A stretch of 64,000 bases of DNA from Enterobacter hormaechei subsp. xiangfangensis (lineage in GTDB: Bacteria > Pseudomonadota > Gammaproteobacteria > Enterobacterales > Enterobacteriaceae), in assembly GCF_001729785.1 (NCBI RefSeq), contig NZ_CP017183.1, positions 124,001-188,000 of the forward strand, given 5' to 3'. Position 1 is the first letter of the stretch. Every line of letters begins with the position of its first letter. The position numbers were made by a program, and so were the translations under genes. Positions 52,440 to 60,903 of the stretch are shown here, piece by piece. The notes under the pieces were generated by a model, which saw only the letters and a list, made by a program, of their open reading frames with translations, did no database searches and was not told the DNA's origin.

Positions 52440-52637
52440 TCAATATGCAGCGCGATCTGCTGTTCGCGCTGCAACGCCCCCTGCAAAGCTGCTGAATTTC
52501 TGTGCAATGCATTCATTTTTTTAATGCATTGTTTGCCATTTGCCAGAATTTAAGAAACCATTCGCTCCGTATTTCAGTACCCCTCAAAAACAATACCCGG
52601 CAATAAGTCGGGAAACAGCAAACACAACCGAGGAATT
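52440..52637 (+). promoter_or_regulatory. wecG-yifK spacer with two inverted repeats and yifK leader
   Basis: A 9-base inverted repeat (GCAGCGCGA 52447-52455 / TCGCGCTGC 52464-52472) lies just after wecG, and a second (CAATGCATT 52505-52513 / AATGCATTG 52523-52531) is followed by TTT and could be a weak terminator. The yifK leader contains a CA-rich stretch (AAACACAACC, 52619-52628), the kind of site used by the sRNA GcvB, which is known to repress yifK in Salmonella. Regulation here is inferred. Confidence 0.5.
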
Positions 52638-54023
52638 ATGGCAGAGAAAAAACCGGAGCTTCAGCGTGGGCTGGAAGCTCGACATATTGAATTGATCGCG
52701 CTAGGCGGGACTATCGGCGTTGGCCTGTTTATGGGCTCGGCAAGCACGCTGAAATGGGCGGGGCCTTCCGTCCTGCTGGCGTATATTATTGCCGGACTGT
52801 TCGTCTTCTTCATCATGCGCTCAATGGGCGAAATGCTGTTCCTGGAGCCGGTAACGGGCTCTTTCGCCGTTTACGCCCACCGGTATATGAGCCCGTTCTT
52901 TGGTTATCTCACGGCCTGGTCGTACTGGTTTATGTGGATGGCCGTCGGGATTTCGGAGATCACCGCCATCGGGGTCTACGTGCAGTTCTGGTTCCCGGAG
53001 ATGGCCCAGTGGATACCCGCGCTTATTGCCGTAGGGCTAGTGGCGCTGGCGAACCTTGCCGCCGTTCGTCTTTACGGTGAAATCGAATTCTGGTTTGCGA
53101 TGATCAAAGTTACCACCATCATCGTGATGATTGTTGTGGGTCTGGGTGTCATCTTCTTTGGCTTCGGTAACGGCGGGCACGCTGTCGGTTTCGGTAACCT
53201 GACCGGGCACGGCGGCTTCTTTGCGGGTGGCTGGAAGGGCTTTCTGACGGCGCTCTGTATCGTTGTCGCCTCCTATCAGGGCGTTGAGCTGATCGGCATT
53301 ACCGCCGGTGAGGCGAAAAACCCGCAGGTCACACTGCGTAGCGCGGTAGGCAAGGTGCTGTGGCGTATCCTGATTTTCTATGTGGGCGCGATCTTCGTTA
53401 TCGTGACCATTTTCCCATGGAACGAGATCGGCACCACCGGCAGCCCGTTTGTCTTAACTTTCGCTAAGATTGGCATCACGGCGGCAGCCGCCATTATCAA
53501 CTTTGTGGTACTGACGGCGGCGCTTTCCGGCTGTAACAGCGGAATGTACAGCTGTGGGCGTATGCTTTACGCGCTCTCGCAAAACAAACAGCTGCCGGCT
53601 GTGATGGGCAAAGTCTCCCGCGTAGGTGTACCGGTGGCGGGCGTAGCGGTGTCGATTGTGATTTTGCTGATTGGCTCTTGCCTGAACTACATCATCCCAA
53701 ATCCGCAGCGCGTGTTTGTTTACGTCTATAGCGCCAGCGTGCTGCCGGGGATGGTACCGTGGTTTGTCATTTTGATTAGCCAGTTGCGTTTCCGGCAGGC
53801 GCACAAAAAAGCGATCGCCAGCCATCCGTTCCGCTCCATTCTGTTCCCGTATGCGAACTATTTGACGATGGCGTTCCTGATTTGCGTATTAATTGGAATG
53901 TACTTTAATGAAGATACCCGCATGTCGCTGTTTGTCGGGATGATCTTCCTGGCTGCCGTCACAGCTGCATATAAACTTTTTGGCCTGGGTCGCCGTGGCT
54001 CCGCCCATAAAGTGGAGGAATAA
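52638..54023 (+). CDS. yifK: APC-family amino acid permease YifK (ThrP)
   Basis: The 461-residue protein has about twelve transmembrane helices and the amino acid transporter signatures [15 protein letters not shown] near residues 19-33 and [16 protein letters not shown] around 220-235. E. coli YifK has been reported to transport threonine/serine and was named ThrP. The ATG follows CGAGGAATT. The gene lies between the ECA operon and the argX tRNA cluster, as in E. coli. Confidence 0.94.
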   Translation: MAEKKPELQRGLEARHIELIALGGTIGVGLFMGSASTLKWAGPSVLLAYIIAGLFVFFIMRSMGEMLFLEPVTGSFAVYAHRYMSPFFGYLTAWSYWFMWMAVGISEITAIGVYVQFWFPEMAQWIPALIAVGLVALANLAAVRLYGEIEFWFAMIKVTTIIVMIVVGLGVIFFGFGNGGHAVGFGNLTGHGGFFAGGWKGFLTALCIVVASYQGVELIGITAGEAKNPQVTLRSAVGKVLWRILIFYVGAIFVIVTIFPWNEIGTTGSPFVLTFAKIGITAAAAIINFVVLTAALSGCNSGMYSCGRMLYALSQNKQLPAVMGKVSRVGVPVAGVAVSIVILLIGSCLNYIIPNPQRVFVYVYSASVLPGMVPWFVILISQLRFRQAHKKAIASHPFRSILFPYANYLTMAFLICVLIGMYFNEDTRMSLFVGMIFLAAVTAAYKLFGLGRRGSAHKVEE

Positions 54024-54030
54024 GCGGCAA

Positions 54031-54064
54031 AATGTGCAAACCATAACCAAACGCGCATTTTTTT
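54031..54064 (+). terminator. Possible terminator after yifK
   Basis: AAATGTGC (54031-54038) pairs with GCGCATTT (54054-54061) with one G-U pair and runs into T6. It lies eight bases after the yifK stop and before the tRNA promoter. Confidence 0.5.
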
Positions 54065-54075
54065 CAAAAAAGCAC

Positions 54076-54104
54076 TAGACAGCGGGGACGGAGGTACGTA
54101 ATAT
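54076..54104 (+). promoter_or_regulatory. Promoter of the argX-hisR-leuT-proM tRNA operon
   Basis: TAGACA (54076-54081) and TAATAT (54099-54104) with a 17-base spacer, followed by a C-rich discriminator typical of stringently controlled stable RNA promoters. The first tRNA begins at 54126. Confidence 0.8.
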
Positions 54105-54125
54105 CCAGCCCCGCAACGGCGCTAA

Positions 54126-54202
<77 letters not shown>

Positions 54203-54268
54203 TTTTAGTCCCGGCGCTAGAGCTGCGGTGGTCTGAGAAGTAGTCAGAACCGCGTGAAAGAATACAGT

Positions 54269-54345
54269 GGTGGCTATAGCTCAGTTGGTAGAGCCCTGGA
54301 TTGTGATTCCAGTTGTCGTGGGTTCGAATCCCATTAGCCACCCCA
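54269..54345 (+). tRNA. hisR: tRNA-His (anticodon GTG)
   Basis: 77 bases including the extra 5' G characteristic of tRNA-His; anticodon loop TTGTGAT; TTCGAAT T-loop; ends CCA. Second gene of the operon. Confidence 0.98.
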
Positions 54346-54366
54346 TTATTGAAAGAGTTGTGAATT

Positions 54367-54453
54367 GCGAAGGTGGCGGAATTGGTAGACGCGCTAGCTT
54401 CAGGTGTTAGTGTTCTTACGGACGTGGGGGTTCAAGTCCCCCCCCTCGCACCA
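54367..54453 (+). tRNA. leuT: tRNA-Leu (anticodon CAG)
   Basis: 87 bases with the long variable arm of class II tRNA; anticodon loop TTCAGGT; acceptor GCGAAGG pairs imperfectly with CCCTCGC; ends CCA. Third gene of the operon. Confidence 0.97.
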
Positions 54454-54497
54454 CGACTTTTAATGAGTTGAACTAAAAATTCAAAAAAGCAGTACAT

Positions 54498-54574
54498 CGG
54501 CGAGTAGCGCAGCTTGGTAGCGCAACTGGTTTGGGACCAGTGGGTCGGAGGTTCGAATCCTCTCTCGCCGACCA
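54498..54574 (+). tRNA. proM: tRNA-Pro (anticodon TGG)
   Basis: 77 bases; acceptor CGGCGAG / CTCGCCG; anticodon loop TTTGGGA; ends CCA. Last tRNA of the operon. Confidence 0.98.
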
Positions 54575-54580
54575 ATTTTG

Positions 54581-54605
54581 AACCCCGCTTCGGCGGGGTT
54601 TTTTG
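54581..54605 (+). terminator. Terminator of the tRNA operon
   Basis: AACCCCGC (54581-54588), loop TTCG, GCGGGGTT (54593-54600), followed by T4. A very stable UUCG hairpin seven bases after proM. Confidence 0.95.
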
Positions 54606-54625
54606 TTTTCTGCGTTTTTTTATCC

Positions 54626-54738
54626 TGTAGTCATTTCCCGACAACACCCCACATCCTTGTCGCGATTCAGCGACATATAAACCATTAATATTTAAGTATT
54701 TATTATTTTACCTCTTAACCTGTCTCCTTGTGGCGACA
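54626..54738 (+). promoter_or_regulatory. Three GlrR (QseF) binding sites upstream of glmZ
   Basis: Two perfect TGTC-N10-GACA sites lie at 54658-54675 and 54721-54738, and one near match (TGTA-N10-GACA) at 54626-54643. This motif is the known recognition sequence of the sigma54 activator GlrR, which controls glmY and, in several enterobacteria, glmZ. The sites are 107-220 bases upstream of the sigma54-like element, a usual enhancer distance. The rest of the 54606-54871 gap holds AT-rich sequence and no gene. Confidence 0.8.
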
Positions 54739-54844
54739 GATCACCGACTTTAGCGCGATGTTGTATGGCTTCAGGCGGTTCTTAACAGCATAATTTCCTT
54801 TTATCTTAAAATGTTGCGCGATGTAAAAGTTCTGCGTGTAAACC

Positions 54845-54867
54845 TGGCACATTACATGCAATAATAT
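54845..54867 (+). promoter_or_regulatory. Overlapping sigma54 and sigma70 promoter elements of glmZ
   Basis: TGGCAC at 54845-54850 and ATGCA at 54856-54860 fit the -24/-12 sigma54 pattern, with GG and GC 12 bases apart. A sigma70-like TAATAT (54862-54867) overlaps the same start site, predicted at about 54872. Confidence 0.72.
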
Positions 54868-54871
54868 GCGT

Positions 54872-55076
54872 GTAGATGCTCATTCCATCTCTTATGTTCG
54901 CCTTAAGGCCTCATAAACTCAGGAATGACGCAGAGCCGTTTACGGTGCTTATCGTCCACTGACAGATGTCGCTTCGGCCTCATCAGACACCATGGACACA
55001 ACGTTGAGTGAAGCACCAAATATGTTGTCTTACAGACCTGTTTTAACGCCTGCTTTTATAGCAGGCGTTTTTTTTA
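54872..55076 (+). ncRNA. glmZ: Small RNA GlmZ
   Basis: The sequence from GTAGATGCTCATTCCATCTC is nearly identical to E. coli GlmZ, about 205 bases long, with the glmS-pairing and processing region (ACACAACGTTGAGTGAAGC, about 54993-55011) conserved. It ends in a terminator with stem AACGCCTGC (55045-55053) / GCAGGCGTT (55061-55069) and a T tract. GlmZ, with Hfq, activates translation of glmS mRNA (glucosamine-6-phosphate synthase) and is degraded through RapZ/RNase E unless GlmY titrates RapZ. The neighbouring aslBA genes of E. coli are absent. Confidence 0.95.
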
Positions 55077-55080
55077 TGCC

Positions 55081-56292
55081 TTATTCACGATAATGGGCCA
55101 GGACCAGCGCCACCAACAGCAGTGCGATAGCAGAGACAGCATATAGCGTCTGAGCCGCTTCCAATATCGTCGCCGTCATTGCGGCGAGGCCCGTAAAAAG
55201 GGAAGCGCTCAACGTTTGCCAGCGCCAGGCCTTACCGCTGGCAGCGGATATCTGTATAGCCTGAAAATTACTCAGTACCCCAAACGTACCCGCCGCAAAA
55301 ACGATATTCGACGCCAGATGCGCGATAAAGATCATCCCCAGCGCAAGCACGACCCATGCGGATAAAAACGGAAGCAACCCATAGGCTGCCAGAAAAAGAG
55401 CAAGACAGCTAAGTAGCAAAGGCGATCTTGCTGCAAAGCGCGTCAGACTCTCTTTTCTGAGCAGCAAGGGGCCACAAAGCTGTCCCAGGCTTCTGGCAAA
55501 AAGCAAGGGCAGCGCAAGCCCAGCGGCATTCTCGGGGTTGATCTGCTGCGCCAGTGCTGGCAGCAACGCCATTGCAGGCGAGCCTACGGCAGCAAGGGCA
55601 GGCAAAATCAGCAAACTGCGTTTTTGTCGAAGGGTCAGAGTTTGCCAGCGCAATGCCACAGGTTGAGGGTCCCCGACAGGCAACGGTGCTGGACGCGCTA
55701 CATACTGGCGTTCTGCGAGAAATAGCATGACCAGCGATCCCATAAAACTGGCGGCGTCGATGACCAGTAAGGCGAAGACCGGGATGCGCTGGAACAACAC
55801 TACACCCAGCCCGGTTCCTAACAAAACCTGGGAGGCAAAAATCACATTTTCCAGACACGTTGCCGCAGGCAGTTCTGCCTCATGCAGTCCGCGTTTAAAC
55901 AGAAGCGTTAACGCAGGCCAGCTCATCCCGCTCAGCAACGCTTCTGTGGATTGCACCGCAAGCAGCGCCGGTATGCTGTGGTAATGTGCGCCTGAAAGGG
56001 GAAAGAGCAGGGCGAGCAAGCCCAGCCATTCGGTCAGCATCAACAGGTAGAGAGGTGAAAACCGCTGGCACAGCTTTTCACCAATCAGGCTGCCGATAAA
56101 ACTGGGCACCGTAGCAAAAAGGAAGGCGAGGGTTAACAGCGCTGACGGGGCTGACCACTGTAACAATAATCCGAAAACAACAACCTGAGTTAAGCCATTA
56201 CCCAGGGAGCTAAAGATAAAGGCGCAGGCCAGCAGGCGGAGCCAGCGATGGCACCGCAGCGCTTCGAAAAGCGCATATAAAAGCGAGTTCAT
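55081..56292 (-). CDS. Major facilitator superfamily transporter, substrate unknown
   Basis: This 403-residue protein has about twelve hydrophobic helices in two halves separated by a basic central loop (RWQTLTLRQKRS), the general layout of MFS exporters. The N-terminal half contains FLFATVPSFIGSLIGEKLCQRF, an A-motif-like loop. I cannot assign a substrate; the arrangement is reminiscent of small-molecule efflux proteins of the EntS-like group. It lies between glmZ and hemY, where E. coli has aslB and aslA upstream of glmZ but no transporter. It starts 167 bases from the hemY terminator region, with its own promoter presumably in 56293-56426. Confidence 0.82.
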   Translation of the reverse strand: MNSLLYALFEALRCHRWLRLLACAFIFSSLGNGLTQVVVFGLLLQWSAPSALLTLAFLFATVPSFIGSLIGEKLCQRFSPLYLLMLTEWLGLLALLFPLSGAHYHSIPALLAVQSTEALLSGMSWPALTLLFKRGLHEAELPAATCLENVIFASQVLLGTGLGVVLFQRIPVFALLVIDAASFMGSLVMLFLAERQYVARPAPLPVGDPQPVALRWQTLTLRQKRSLLILPALAAVGSPAMALLPALAQQINPENAAGLALPLLFARSLGQLCGPLLLRKESLTRFAARSPLLLSCLALFLAAYGLLPFLSAWVVLALGMIFIAHLASNIVFAAGTFGVLSNFQAIQISAASGKAWRWQTLSASLFTGLAAMTATILEAAQTLYAVSAIALLLVALVLAHYRE

Positions 56293-56427
56293 GACGATAT
56301 CCTTTCAGAAACGGTTTATTCCACGCGGGTAAGCGCGTGTGCAAAAAAGGTTAAGGAGAAGACATCGTTACATTGGCGGGTTCGTTTGCAGGTGAGTGTT
56401 AAAAGAATGTAGCAGGAGAAATGAGAT

Positions 56428-56456
56428 AAAAAAAGGAGGCCATCTGGCCTCCTTTT
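56428..56456 (-). terminator. Terminator of the hemCDXY operon
   Basis: On the minus strand AAAAGGAGGCC pairs with GGCCTCCTTTT around a four-base loop (56431-56441 / 56446-56456) and continues into a T7 tract. It begins three bases after the hemY stop. Confidence 0.93.
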
Positions 56457-56458
56457 AA

Positions 56459-57661
56459 TTACTGCTGCGTTCCGTTATTTTGCAACGTCAATAACAGCCC
56501 ATCACGGCGCATAGCTGCGGCCTCTTCCGGCTTGTGCTGCTTGTCCAGCGAATCAGCAAGCCAGGCGTAATCAAATGCGTCCGGGCGTTGCTTCAGCGCG
56601 GCGCGGAAGGCGAGACTCGCCTCCTGCCACTCGCCGTGTTTCATCAGAGACTGGCCCAGCGTACTCCACAGCAGCGGACGATCGCCCACGGTTTTGATCT
56701 GCTGGCGCAGTGCTTTTTCAATTTGTTCCGGATTGTTGGTTTTCAGACGCGGGATGACCATCACCAGGCGGTCATCATACTGTCGCTTGAGACCGTCGAG
56801 GAGGATCTCCTGCGCGGTGTCATGGTCGTCACACTCAATCAGATGTTCTGCCATCGCAACCTGAAGAGGAACCTGCTGGCGCGTTTTGCGGCTCTGGTTT
56901 TTCCACCAGGTTTTCAGGCCGTCGCTGCCGAGATCGGCGCGCGCCTGATCCATCAGGCCAATCCAGGCCAGACGCTGAAGTTCATCACGATGTTCATCAT
57001 CACCCACGTCGGCTTTCGCCATGGAAGGGATAATGTCCAGCAGCGAGCCCCATGCACCGGTCCGAATATATGCCTGCTCAGCAAGACGCAGCACTTCCGG
57101 ATGACGAGGGGTAATTTCCAGCAGACGGTCAACGCCGTGACGTGCGGCATGGTTTTCATTGCGCGCCAGTTGCAGACGAACGCGGGTGATCTCAACCGGA
57201 ATCGGATCCTTAGTAGAGAGCTCAGACGCGCGTTCAAGATGCTGATTGGCGCGGGCCTCATCGCCTCGCTGTTGCGCCGCCTCAGCGGCCAGCAGATAGT
57301 TAACAACCGGCTGTTCTGCATGGTCGGCATTTTTCGACATCAGCTTTTCAACCTGCTGATAGTCGCCTTCGGCCAGCTTCAGCAATGCCTGCTCGGTCTG
57401 CTTACGGGCGCGACGGCGCTTACGGCCAACGAACCAGCCGCGCGTATGTACGCCGGTACGGAAAATACGACGCAGGAGCCACTCCACTGCCAGCAGAACG
57501 ACCACACCCAGGATCAGGATAATCACCAGCCCTGTTACGCTGGTTTCGATGTTGTAGTTATCGGTCTGGATCAATACGTAACCCTGGTGACCCGCAAGCA
57601 TCGGCCCCAGTACAATCCCGGCGATCAGCAGGATGAAGAGTAAGAAGACTTTTAGCATCAT
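56459..57661 (-). CDS. hemY: HemY, membrane TPR protein of the hem operon
   Basis: The 400-residue protein has two N-terminal membrane segments (about residues 3-22 and 43-62) and a long cytoplasmic helical domain with tetratricopeptide-like repeats (for example LLAAEAAQQRGDEARANQHL). The E. coli homologue is 398 residues; its function in haem metabolism is not established despite the name, and it is not a protoporphyrinogen oxidase of the eukaryotic type. Tandem ATGs at 57661 and 57658 precede it; the first overlaps the hemX stop by one base. It is last in the operon and ends at a strong terminator. Confidence 0.95.
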   Translation of the reverse strand: MMLKVFLLFILLIAGIVLGPMLAGHQGYVLIQTDNYNIETSVTGLVIILILGVVVLLAVEWLLRRIFRTGVHTRGWFVGRKRRRARKQTEQALLKLAEGDYQQVEKLMSKNADHAEQPVVNYLLAAEAAQQRGDEARANQHLERASELSTKDPIPVEITRVRLQLARNENHAARHGVDRLLEITPRHPEVLRLAEQAYIRTGAWGSLLDIIPSMAKADVGDDEHRDELQRLAWIGLMDQARADLGSDGLKTWWKNQSRKTRQQVPLQVAMAEHLIECDDHDTAQEILLDGLKRQYDDRLVMVIPRLKTNNPEQIEKALRQQIKTVGDRPLLWSTLGQSLMKHGEWQEASLAFRAALKQRPDAFDYAWLADSLDKQHKPEEAAAMRRDGLLLTLQNNGTQQ

Positions 57662-58854
57662 TACTCTCCTTGCGGCGCGCTTTCAGGCGCTGGCGCGGCG
57701 GCAGGTGCTTCAGCCGGACGCTCTGCCGGAACGCCCGGCTGGGCCAGCAAGTTACGCACGCGCGTCTGCATGATCTTCTCCAGAATCGGCTGGCTTTCCA
57801 GCTTGTCCGGTACGTTCATGGTGATGTTTTGCTGGCTCAGCTTGTCGATATCCTCAAGGAACGCGGTCGTGGTTGCATCATTGGTATCGTAGTAAGCACG
57901 TACCCAGGTTGAAACGTTATCCAGCGCCTGTTTGTAGGTCTCTTCCTGGTGACGCGGCACGGCCTGCGCCGCGACCAGCAGGCGGGAACGAATGTTTTCG
58001 CGTAGATAGACGTCCTGGTTCGGTGCCAGCAGCGGCACGGCAGTTTCATCGCGGCGGCGAATGGTAATAAAGCTGTCCATAAAGTTCTGCCAGCTCTTTT
58101 GCAGGTTGATACGCCATTCGCTCAGGGAACTGGACAGCTCGGTACCGTCGGAATCCATCGGAGAGTCATCGTCGTTGTTATCGGCCAGCTGAAGGTTATC
58201 AATCTGGTTCGAGAGCTGATTCACCTTAAGGATGATACCGTCGTAGTCGACCTGAGAAACCGCGGACAGGCTGGCGATATCTTCCGTAATAGCGCGGCGT
58301 GCGTTGATGAGGCTCGGATCGTTCATATCAGCCAGGCTTGCGTCGGCGCTTTTCAGCAGCGCGGCGGCGGTGGTGACATCCTGATCGCTCCAGAGCTTGC
58401 GCCCGGCCAGTTTCACCAGAAAATCGGCCTGTGAAAGTAGCCAGGTTTTGGCATCGGTTCCCGAAATTGTGGCGACTTTTTCCTGCACTTCGCTCAGCTG
58501 TTTGGTCAACTCTTCACGTTTGCTGTTCGCGTCGGCGAGGGCGGCAGCCTGCTGTTTGATCACACCTTCCAGCTCAGCTTTTTGCGTCTCCTGCGCTTTC
58601 TGTAGGGCAGTGATTTGGTTAACCAGCGCGTCGCTGGTGGCCGTCTGGTTGGTGCCTTGTTTCTTCACCAGTCCGTAGAGACCCACGCCTGCGGCCAGCG
58701 CAATCGCGATGGCAATCACGCTCAGCGTGAGGCTGGTTTTATTGCTGCCGTTTTTCTTCTCAACGGTTGTGTCTGTCGTCTCTGGCTGTGACGTGGTGTC
58801 CACAGTCTCCCTGGTCTCTTCAACCACGGCGGAGGATTTTTCGTGTTCCGTCAT
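57661..58854 (-). CDS. hemX: HemX, putative membrane-anchored protein of the hem operon
   Basis: A 397-residue protein with an acidic Thr-rich N-terminal tail, one transmembrane helix at about residues 41-62, a coiled coil around 80-125 ([24 protein letters not shown]) and a large C-terminal domain ending in an Ala/Pro/Glu-rich tail. It was once annotated as uroporphyrinogen III methyltransferase, but it shows none of the SAM-binding motifs of CobA/CysG methyltransferases. It lies 20 bases after hemD and overlaps hemY by one base. Confidence 0.94.
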   Translation of the reverse strand: MTEHEKSSAVVEETRETVDTTSQPETTDTTVEKKNGSNKTSLTLSVIAIAIALAAGVGLYGLVKKQGTNQTATSDALVNQITALQKAQETQKAELEGVIKQQAAALADANSKREELTKQLSEVQEKVATISGTDAKTWLLSQADFLVKLAGRKLWSDQDVTTAAALLKSADASLADMNDPSLINARRAITEDIASLSAVSQVDYDGIILKVNQLSNQIDNLQLADNNDDDSPMDSDGTELSSSLSEWRINLQKSWQNFMDSFITIRRRDETAVPLLAPNQDVYLRENIRSRLLVAAQAVPRHQEETYKQALDNVSTWVRAYYDTNDATTTAFLEDIDKLSQQNITMNVPDKLESQPILEKIMQTRVRNLLAQPGVPAERPAEAPAAAPAPESAPQGE

Positions 58855-58874
58855 TATGGCTTCCCATTTGAGAG

Positions 58875-59615
58875 TTATTGTAATGCGCGCAGCAGCGCAT
58901 CGTTGTCGGCGTTTTCAGCGATCCGAATATCCTGCCAGCCCAGTTCCCGGGCGTGGTTCGCCAGACGCTCACTGACGACCAGAAGCCGACAGCGGAGTAA
59001 CCAGTTTTCGCGATACCAAAGCGGAATCAGCGACCAAAGCTGTTGTAACATTTCACCGCTGGTGACCACCAGCGTATTAATACCGCGGGCGTGCCAGCGC
59101 ATTGCTTCTTCCGCGCCATCATAGTGTTTTGCACAGCGCTGATAGCACTCCACAAACGTCACGTCTGCGCCGCGTTCGCGCAGCGTCTCGCCCAGCAGTT
59201 CGCGGCCACCGTTGCCGCGCAAAATAAGCGCGCGCTTTCCGGCAATGTTTTGTAATTCAGGTAATTGTAGCAAGACTTCGCTGATTTCCCGATCTAACGG
59301 GTAACGAACATCGATTCCGCTCGCGGTATGTAAGGCCAGCGCCGTAGTGCGCCCGATGGCGAAATAGCGGGGGGCGTGAGGCCAGCGAACGCCCTGTTGT
59401 TGCAGTTGCGCATGGGCAAACTCCACGGCATGCTGCGACAGCGCAAAGAGCAGATCGCCTTCCTGCAAGAGACGCATCTGGTCAGCGAGCTCAGGCAGCT
59501 CGCGACCGGGGGAGAATTCAATCAGCGGAAAACTCCAGGCCACCTGCCCCAGTGCGCGCAGACGGCTCACTAACTGCTCTCCTGCGGGAGAAGGGCGGGT
59601 GACAAGTATGCTCAT
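58875..59615 (-). CDS. hemD: Uroporphyrinogen-III synthase
   Basis: HemD cyclises hydroxymethylbilane with inversion of ring D. The 246-residue protein begins [19 protein letters not shown] and shows the weakly conserved family pattern, including [24 protein letters not shown] and [10 protein letters not shown]. Length equals E. coli HemD. Its ATG overlaps the hemC stop by four bases, coupling it to the enzyme that supplies its unstable substrate. Confidence 0.96.
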   Translation of the reverse strand: MSILVTRPSPAGEQLVSRLRALGQVAWSFPLIEFSPGRELPELADQMRLLQEGDLLFALSQHAVEFAHAQLQQQGVRWPHAPRYFAIGRTTALALHTASGIDVRYPLDREISEVLLQLPELQNIAGKRALILRGNGGRELLGETLRERGADVTFVECYQRCAKHYDGAEEAMRWHARGINTLVVTSGEMLQQLWSLIPLWYRENWLLRCRLLVVSERLANHARELGWQDIRIAENADNDALLRALQ

Positions 59616-60553
59616 GCAGGGGGCTCTCCGTTATAGACCTCGGCCAGAATTTCACGTGCGCCGTTATTCAGCAGCTCTTCCGCCAGCGATACGCCAAGCG
59701 CCTCGGCATCTTGCGGTTTGCCGCGACGTTCACCGCGAACCATATGCGAGCCGTCCGGCGCGCCAACCAGCGCACGCAGCCACAGTTCACCGTCAGTTAA
59801 TTCAGCATAGCTGCCAATTGGCACCTGACAGCCTCCTTCGAGGCGTGTATTCATCGCGCGCTCGGCTTTTACGCGAACGGCGGTATCGTCATGATTCAGC
59901 GGCGCCAGCAGTGCCTGAGTGCGCACATCATCCAGACGACACTCAATGCCGACGGCGCCCTGGCCGACGGCGGGGAGCGACAGCTCCGGCGGCAACGCCA
60001 CGCGAATACGTTCTTCCAGCCCCAGGCGTTTCAGGCCCGCAACCGCAAGAATAATGGCATCGTAGTCGCCGTTATCCAGCTTGCCAAGGCGTGTGCCGAC
60101 GTTCCCGCGCAGCGAACGGATCACCAGATCCGGGCGACGTTCAGCCAGCTGACACTGGCGGCGTAAACTTGACGTGCCGACCACGCTGCCTGCCGGCAAC
60201 GCATCGAGCGAGTCATATCGATTAGAGACAAACGCATCGCGCGGATCCTCGCGCTCGCAGATGGTCACCAGCCCCAGCCCTTCCGGGAACTCAACGGGCA
60301 CATCCTTCATCGAATGCACGGCGATATCGGCGCGGTTCTCAAGCAATGCCAGCTCCAGCTCTTTGACAAACAGACCTTTTCCGCCCACTTTGGCCAGCGG
60401 CGTATCCAGAATGACATCGCCACGCGTAACCATTGGCACCAGCTCAACGCGTAATCCGGTGTGGCAGGCTTCCAGGCGCTGCTTAACATAATGTGCCTGC
60501 CAGAGTGCTAGAGGACTTTGGCGTGTGGCAATTCTCAAAACATTGTCTAACAT
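59612..60553 (-). CDS. hemC: Porphobilinogen deaminase (hydroxymethylbilane synthase)
   Basis: HemC polymerises four porphobilinogens on a dipyrromethane cofactor. ATG 60553 ([19 protein letters not shown]) gives 313 residues, as in E. coli; seven more in-frame codons upstream are not used. The cofactor cysteine is Cys242 in [13 protein letters not shown], and the catalytic Asp/Arg regions VHSMKDVP and SLRRQCQL are present. It is the first gene of the hemCDXY operon and divergent from cyaA. Confidence 0.97.
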   Translation of the reverse strand: MLDNVLRIATRQSPLALWQAHYVKQRLEACHTGLRVELVPMVTRGDVILDTPLAKVGGKGLFVKELELALLENRADIAVHSMKDVPVEFPEGLGLVTICEREDPRDAFVSNRYDSLDALPAGSVVGTSSLRRQCQLAERRPDLVIRSLRGNVGTRLGKLDNGDYDAIILAVAGLKRLGLEERIRVALPPELSLPAVGQGAVGIECRLDDVRTQALLAPLNHDDTAVRVKAERAMNTRLEGGCQVPIGSYAELTDGELWLRALVGAPDGSHMVRGERRGKPQDAEALGVSLAEELLNNGAREILAEVYNGEPPA

Positions 60554-60903
60554 GCTTGTTACCGTCATTATCAATCGCTAACCATCCTAACATTGTTGAC
60601 ACTCGGATGGCAGTTTTACGGTTGATGAAGAGTGAGAGGGACAGGGCGGCGTATTCGTCAGCCATCGCCGTATTCAGGAATTTACACGTACAGAACGGTG
60701 CTACACTTGTATGTAGCGCATCTTTCTTTACGGTCAACCGGCAAGGTGTTAAATTGATCACGTTTTAGACCATTTTTTCGTCTGTACCACCAGAAAAGCA
60801 AAAGGCGAAAAAAGGGTAACGGTTATTTTTTGAAATACTGCGGGTCCGCTGCTTTTTCTGTTCTGACTGGCATGCGACACCCGGAAACATCAGGCGATAC
60901 GTC
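60554..60903. promoter_or_regulatory. hemC-cyaA divergent control region, with cyaA P2 promoter and CRP site
   Basis: This 350-base gap holds no gene. For cyaA, TTTACG (60727-60732) and TAAATT (60750-60755) have a 17-base spacer, and a CRP site TGTTA-N6-TCACG (60747-60762) covers the -10 element, matching the known autorepression of E. coli cyaA by cAMP-CRP. A 6-base dyad GCTACA/TGTAGC lies at 60700-60717. The AT-rich part 60554-60700 should hold the minus-strand hemC promoter. Several frames cross this region, but none has a ribosome site or a family match. Confidence 0.8.

Noticed and set aside
56534..57643. Open frame of 369 codons on the plus strand
   Set aside because: It is wholly antisense to hemY, whose protein is conserved and in an operon. 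It has no ribosome site or recognisable family features and reflects codon bias of the real gene.
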